Source: Glandiceps talaboti (taxonomy: Eukaryota > Hemichordata > Enteropneusta > Spengelidae). Taken from it: 64,000 nt of DNA. This document shows positions 62,014 through 64,000 of the stretch, piece by piece; position 1 is the stretch's first letter; each line of letters starts with the position of its first letter. The translations under genes were made by a program, and so were the position numbers. The notes under the pieces are model-generated. The model saw only the letters and a list, made by a program, of their open reading frames with translations. It was not told the DNA's origin and ran no database searches. The stretch spans positions 11,287,134 to 11,351,133 of the forward strand of contig NC_135562.1 of NCBI RefSeq assembly GCF_964340395.1. Reading direction: 5' to 3'.

Positions 62014-64000
62014 TCACCATCTTTTGATGTTAGCCAATCCGGATGCTGTAATTGTACCATGTGACTGTGAATAACTACCAAACACTGTCCTTGCATTACT
62101 TGAACTATCCATGCTACCTTTATTGTAGTATTGACGTTTTCCATAGCTACCAGCTGACTTGTGTCTACTTTCACTGTAATTACTGGGTGCTCGCTGTCGG
62201 TTATCCCTGGCTGATGATGACCTTTGAACCTGAATGAAGAAACATCATATAAAATGTGTCACTTGATAAATAAATTTGAACGTTACCGCCTTCTACCAAT
62301 GTCAAACTTACTAGCTGTGAGTGGCTAACACAGAAATCACTACATAGTAAATTGTCAAACTTCGCAGCCTTGAAGTGCTACAAACCATAACACTATATTA
62401 TCAAACTTACTGGCTAAGATGTCGTGAAAACACCAAACAATTATCCAAACCTTTTCTGTTGTGAACTGCTGAAAACAAAACACAAAAATTTACAACTTAC
62501 TAGTCATGCACTGCTGAACAGAATAATTTCCAACTTACCATACCAGTAGGGAACTTCTGACATAGAAATCACTTTATCATAATTTCCAACTTACCTGAAT
62601 TGTACTACTAAAAGTATCATACAGTAATTTGCAACTTACCAGTCTTGAACTACTGACATGGAAACCACTTGATGATGCTGGTGTTGTTGTTGTTGTACTA
62701 TTATAACTCCTTGAATCACGGAGACCACCTGAATATGACCTTGTTCTTTGATGTGACCCAGAACCTGGTCGTCTCGGATTGTGACTAGATGAGTACACAT
62801 CTTTACCATAACTACTATGTCCCTGAAAGATATAAAAATCCACAATTGTTATTTATTAAAGGGGCACAAGCTGAGTGTATACATATCTGGGTGTTGTTTT
62901 TGCTGCATACTAGTATTTAAAAGGTGCTCACAGTATTCTACTTACTGATGTACACTTAACCATCACTTGCAAATGACTGAACTCAAACCCGGTATTAAGA
63001 TATAACTTATAAATGATCCAATGACATAATTTGTAGTATGTATCAAAAAATGTTTAGGAAATTCTGACTATGCAATCAACTGTTCTACTAATGCCAGAAT
63101 ACAATCGTAATGTTATAGAAGACATGCATTGATACTAACATCATACTGGAATGTTAAGTATTTTCACTCGAATAAAAAGTTTATAAACTCAGCCTGTGCC
63201 ACTTTAAATCAATAAGCTCCAACGGCCGATGTACAGTCTCAAAATAGTCAAGAAAACGTCTGAAGTCAAATGTACAACACAGACTTGAAATATAGTCTAA
63301 TCACATTCAACCTCATTGTGTTTTACACTATCTTGATTACAGAAAGATTATATCTACATAACCAAAGCAATGCTATCACTAGTCTAGCTGCTAGACCTCG
63401 GATGTTCTTCCGATAGAATATGACACGTATATAGAACATCACTATCGAAAATGGAAGTTCGGGCAAGCCCTCACTGTGAACTTTGTTTGCTTATTGTATC
63501 GGAAGAAAGCCTGAACGTCTAGCAACAAGACTATGCTATCACCCACTTGTGTGATCTACCACATACACAAATAGTTTATAAGTTTGTGTCTATCTTAGTT
63601 TGCTGATAGCTTAATTTCCATAGTAGTATATCAACAATAGTTTTAGTTTGTGTCTATCTTAGTTTGCCTATAGCTTGATTTCCATAGTAGTATATCAGAA
63701 GAGATCTATACTTACATGAGATGAAGAATGGAGATTTTCATAACTGCCAGTTCGTTGTCTTTCTAAGTAACTACTTGCATGATTGAGATTTTCATAACTA
63801 CCCGTGCGTTTTCTTTCAAGATGGCTTGCACCATAAGTACCTTCCTGACTTCGTTGTCGCTCCACGTATGTGCTGGCATGGACATTATCCAGACTGTTAG
63901 ACCGTTGTCTAAATGGTCGCATTGATGACGTAGCTGCAGGGTGTACACTACGATGTGGATGGACCATGGGTGATGGAGGCGTCTTTGTTCTCCTACTGTA
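62014..64000 (-). CDS. C-terminal exons of an unrecognised Ser/Arg-rich protein
   Basis: Three exons on the minus strand: 64000-63716 (open to the window edge), 62822-62640, 62229-62014; all phase 0, GT-AG, 227 residues to a TGA. I do not recognise the family. The first piece starts YSRRTKTPPSPM and holds imperfect repeats of about 17 residues: RQRSNSLDNV, RQRSQEGTYGASHLE, RKRTGSYENLNHASSYLE, RQRTGSYENLHSSSH. The second is Ser/Tyr/Thr rich with a Thr run (NSTTTTTPASSSGF). The last is basic and polar (RQRAPSNYSESRHKSAGSYG) and ends GLANIKRW. No folded domain is visible; it reads as a disordered, phosphorylation-rich tail of a larger protein, possibly cytoskeletal or signalling. That the three exons belong together rests on matching phase, composition and splice sites. 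Confidence 0.75.
62290..62660 (-). repeat. Degenerate repeats of an exon/donor junction
   Basis: Read on the minus strand, AAGTGRTTTCYATGTCAG.AGTT..CTGG or similar followed by GTAAGTTG occurs at the real donor (62638-62639) and again, diverged, at about 62535, near 62500 and near 62310. Confidence 0.5.
63300..63680. mobile_element. Degraded GGTAATCCAGCC-family MITE, split by a younger MITE
   Basis: TTTACACTATCTTGATTACA, CACTTGTGTGATCTACCACA and two copies of TTTGTGTCTATCTTAGTTTG belong to the family. The element at 63380-63533 is inserted in it, and its right end is duplicated. Confidence 0.6.
63380..63533. mobile_element. 154-bp MITE with 9-bp target duplication
   Basis: Left TAGTCTAGCTGCTAGACCTC..TTCTTCCGATA, right inverted TATCGGAAGAAAGCC..GTCTAGCAACAAGACTA. 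TGCTATCAC stands on both sides (63371-63379 and 63534-63542). Confidence 0.8.

Overview
The window is intron-rich animal DNA, AT-rich and crowded with microsatellites, minisatellites and small inverted-repeat elements. Its genes have vertebrate-like sequences and many short exons. One is a kisspeptin-receptor-like GPCR, a family that is expanded in amphioxus, hemichordates and echinoderms. I therefore read it as an invertebrate deuterostome (lancelet or ambulacrarian). Sequence alone does not let me name the species. One 100-base assembly gap lies at 27310-27409.

Layout. 1-1640: fossil of a Ty3/gypsy LTR retrotransposon. 2183-12476 (+): POFUT1, protein O-fucosyltransferase 1, six coding exons plus a duplicated, alternative exon 2. 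14210-29433 (-): RIOK1, the atypical RIO kinase of 40S maturation, complete in 18 exons. 29905-42088 (+): TMTC2, an ER membrane O-mannosyltransferase-type protein with TPR repeats, ten exons. Its first exon, carrying the start codon, was not found. 47791-48282 (+): LINE reverse-transcriptase fragment. 50314-52323 (-): complete three-exon kisspeptin-receptor-like GPCR, lying between two direct copies of a block of about 1.05 kb. 62014-64000 (-): C-terminal exons of an unrecognised Ser/Arg-rich protein that continues past the window edge. The stretches between are repeat-filled introns and intergenic DNA.

The genes do not form a pathway. POFUT1 (ER lumen, EGF-repeat O-fucose) and TMTC2 (ER membrane, cadherin O-mannose) both modify secretory proteins. 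RIOK1 is cytosolic ribosome biogenesis.

Most striking signals. (1) POFUT1 carries two tandem, homologous versions of exon 2, which encodes the GRFGNQ nucleotide-sugar motif. They have the same phases, are separated by an intron of only 47 nt, and would break the frame if joined. This is the architecture of mutually exclusive splicing and predicts two POFUT1 isoforms of 393 and 403 residues. (2) At least three exon/5'-splice-site junctions (RIOK1 exon 5, TMTC2 exons 3 and 7), and probably a fourth in the terminal gene, have been amplified into tandem arrays. Each repeat carries the end of the exon plus a good GT donor. (3) Two other minisatellites grew from inside inverted-repeat elements, one from a terminal arm and one from an interior segment. 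(4) A palindrome of about 32 bp occurs twice, once cleanly inserted in a MITE with a 4-bp duplication.
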